Below, one piece after another: positions 7,593 through 8,313 of a stretch of 8,313 nt of DNA. The notes under the pieces are model-generated. The model worked only from the letters and a program-made list of their open reading frames with translations. It had not been told where the DNA came from and did not search any database. The position numbers and the translations under genes were made by a program. The stretch comes from Caryophanales bacterium (GTDB taxonomy: Bacteria; Bacillota_I; Bacilli_A; RFN20; CAG-826): assembly GCA_022781015.1 (NCBI GenBank), contig JALEUF010000127.1:1-8313 (forward strand), in the 5' to 3' direction. The number at the start of each line of letters is the position of its first letter. Position 1 is the stretch's first letter.

Positions 7593-8313
7593 TTATTCTT
7601 TTAATCCACCCACAGAGACATTGCCCATGAGTTTATTCCTGAAAATAACGAATATGATTGTGATTGGAACCGCTAATATCATCGAAGCCGTAATCTTTAG
7701 AGGGGTAGTTTGCAATAAGAACTTTTCAGTCCCTGTCCCAATGTCAGATTTAGCTAGAGACATTTCATATACCGCCCTAGCTAATGTTGGATGGGTTGGA
7801 AGATATAGCATTGTCGCCTGCCAGTCGTTCCATAAGGCAATGAATTGGATTAGGAAGACCGTTCCAATAGTTTTTATAGCCATCGGGAAATAGATACGGA
7901 ACATGACCGTGAAGTCATTCGCACCATCTATTTCAGCTGCTTCCCTATATGTATTAGACAAGGAAGAGAAGAAGGCATAATAGACAAAGTAATACATACC
8001 TGCCCCAGAGAAGAAACGTAGGAAGTTTCCCCAAAGGCTATCGAATAACCCTAATTGCCTTAACCAAGTTAATTCACTAGGCAATGCACCGACGATCGGG
8101 ATCGATAGCATTAAGGTGAATACAACATTTATGACCGTACAGATCTTATATTTATATTTAGATGTAATATAGGCAGTAATTGCAGGTACAACCGAGCAAA
8201 TTAATCCCCCTACCCATGCATAGACAAGAGTATTCATTAACATTGATAAGAAACCGATATTCTCTTGCGAATGCATGATGAGAGTATCCCCAACATACCA
8301 AGAGGCATTAAGC
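7593..8313 (-). CDS. Carbohydrate ABC transporter permease, CUT1/MalG type, N-terminus cut by the right window edge
   Basis: The frame stays open through to the right edge: 239 residues are visible, including 12 upstream of the first visible ATG (8276). That internal ATG is therefore not the true start. The inner-membrane permease motif of the binding-protein-dependent transport family is clear: REAAEIDGANDF, then FRIYFPMAI (EAA loop, visible residues about 123-146), followed by FIALWNDW, characteristic of MalG/AraQ-like sugar permeases. Five hydrophobic helices are visible, at about 22-48, 57-76, 97-115, 146-165 and 206-224. The sixth, N-terminal one should lie beyond the edge. The C-terminus (FRNKLMGNVSVGGLKE) is the usual short tail after the last helix. 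It would form one half of the channel with a partner permease and an ATPase, importing mono- or oligosaccharide. The partner genes are presumably upstream, outside the window. Substrate is not deducible from sequence. Confidence 0.93.
   Translation of the reverse strand, partial: LNASWYVGDTLIMHSQENIGFLSMLMNTLVYAWVGGLICSVVPAITAYITSKYKYKICTVINVVFTLMLSIPIVGALPSELTWLRQLGLFDSLWGNFLRFFSGAGMYYFVYYAFFSSLSNTYREAAEIDGANDFTVMFRIYFPMAIKTIGTVFLIQFIALWNDWQATMLYLPTHPTLARAVYEMSLAKSDIGTGTEKFLLQTTPLKITASMILAVPITIIFVIFRNKLMGNVSVGGLKE

Noticed and set aside
7621..7893. Plus-strand open frame of 90 codons at the right side
   Set aside because: It is opposite the permease EAA-loop region; the conserved permease motif on the minus strand explains the sequence.
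7593..8276. Permease as a complete 227-residue protein starting at 8276
   Set aside because: The frame continues in a permease-like way (LNASWYVGDTLI) to the right edge, and the first transmembrane helix is missing. The gene is truncated by the window and does not start there.
446..8313. Possible Mollicutes-type genetic code (TGA as Trp)
   Set aside because: Gene content and AT-richness suggested it, but the long frames contain many TGG Trp codons and no in-frame TGA, and all four visible stops are TAA. Standard bacterial code fits.

Overview
The window is a stretch of AT-rich bacterial DNA in which every real gene lies on the minus strand. Read in the direction of transcription (right to left) there are five genes. 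They are the 3' part of a sugar ABC transporter permease (cut by the right edge), a 1000-residue secreted multi-domain beta-sandwich protein, a DUF4838-type lipoprotein, a Big2/beta-helix lipoprotein, and the 5' part of a GH127-like glycoside hydrolase without a signal peptide (cut by the left edge). The gaps between them are 16, 13, 2 and 12 nt. At each junction the Shine-Dalgarno sequence abuts, overlaps or precedes the upstream stop codon. I see no room for internal promoters or terminators, so this looks like the interior of one long operon whose promoter lies beyond the right edge.

The host is probably a low-GC Gram-positive (Bacillota/Bacilli-type) carbohydrate user. Evidence is the strong AGGAGG-type ribosome binding sites, the all-TAA stops, the typical Gram-positive lipoboxes and the repetitive Ig-like surface proteins. 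The standard bacterial code is used: Trp is TGG, and no in-frame TGA occurs in long Trp-containing genes. This argues against a Mycoplasma/Spiroplasma-type code-4 organism. A gut or rumen Bacilli/Erysipelotrichia-like lineage is my guess from gene style; it cannot be proven from this sequence.

The likely joint function is capture and breakdown of a complex plant or host glycan. The secreted Ig/lectin-like protein and the two lipoproteins would bind or process polymer at the cell surface. The CUT1-type ABC importer would bring in oligosaccharides, and the cytoplasmic GH127-like enzyme would trim them, with beta-L-arabinofuranosides the family's best-known substrate. The lipoprotein functions and the substrate are inference.

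No RNA genes, mobile elements, CRISPR arrays or long non-coding stretches were seen. The most unusual points are the absence of a recognisable solute-binding protein directly after the permease and the unassigned 1000-residue protein that sits there instead.
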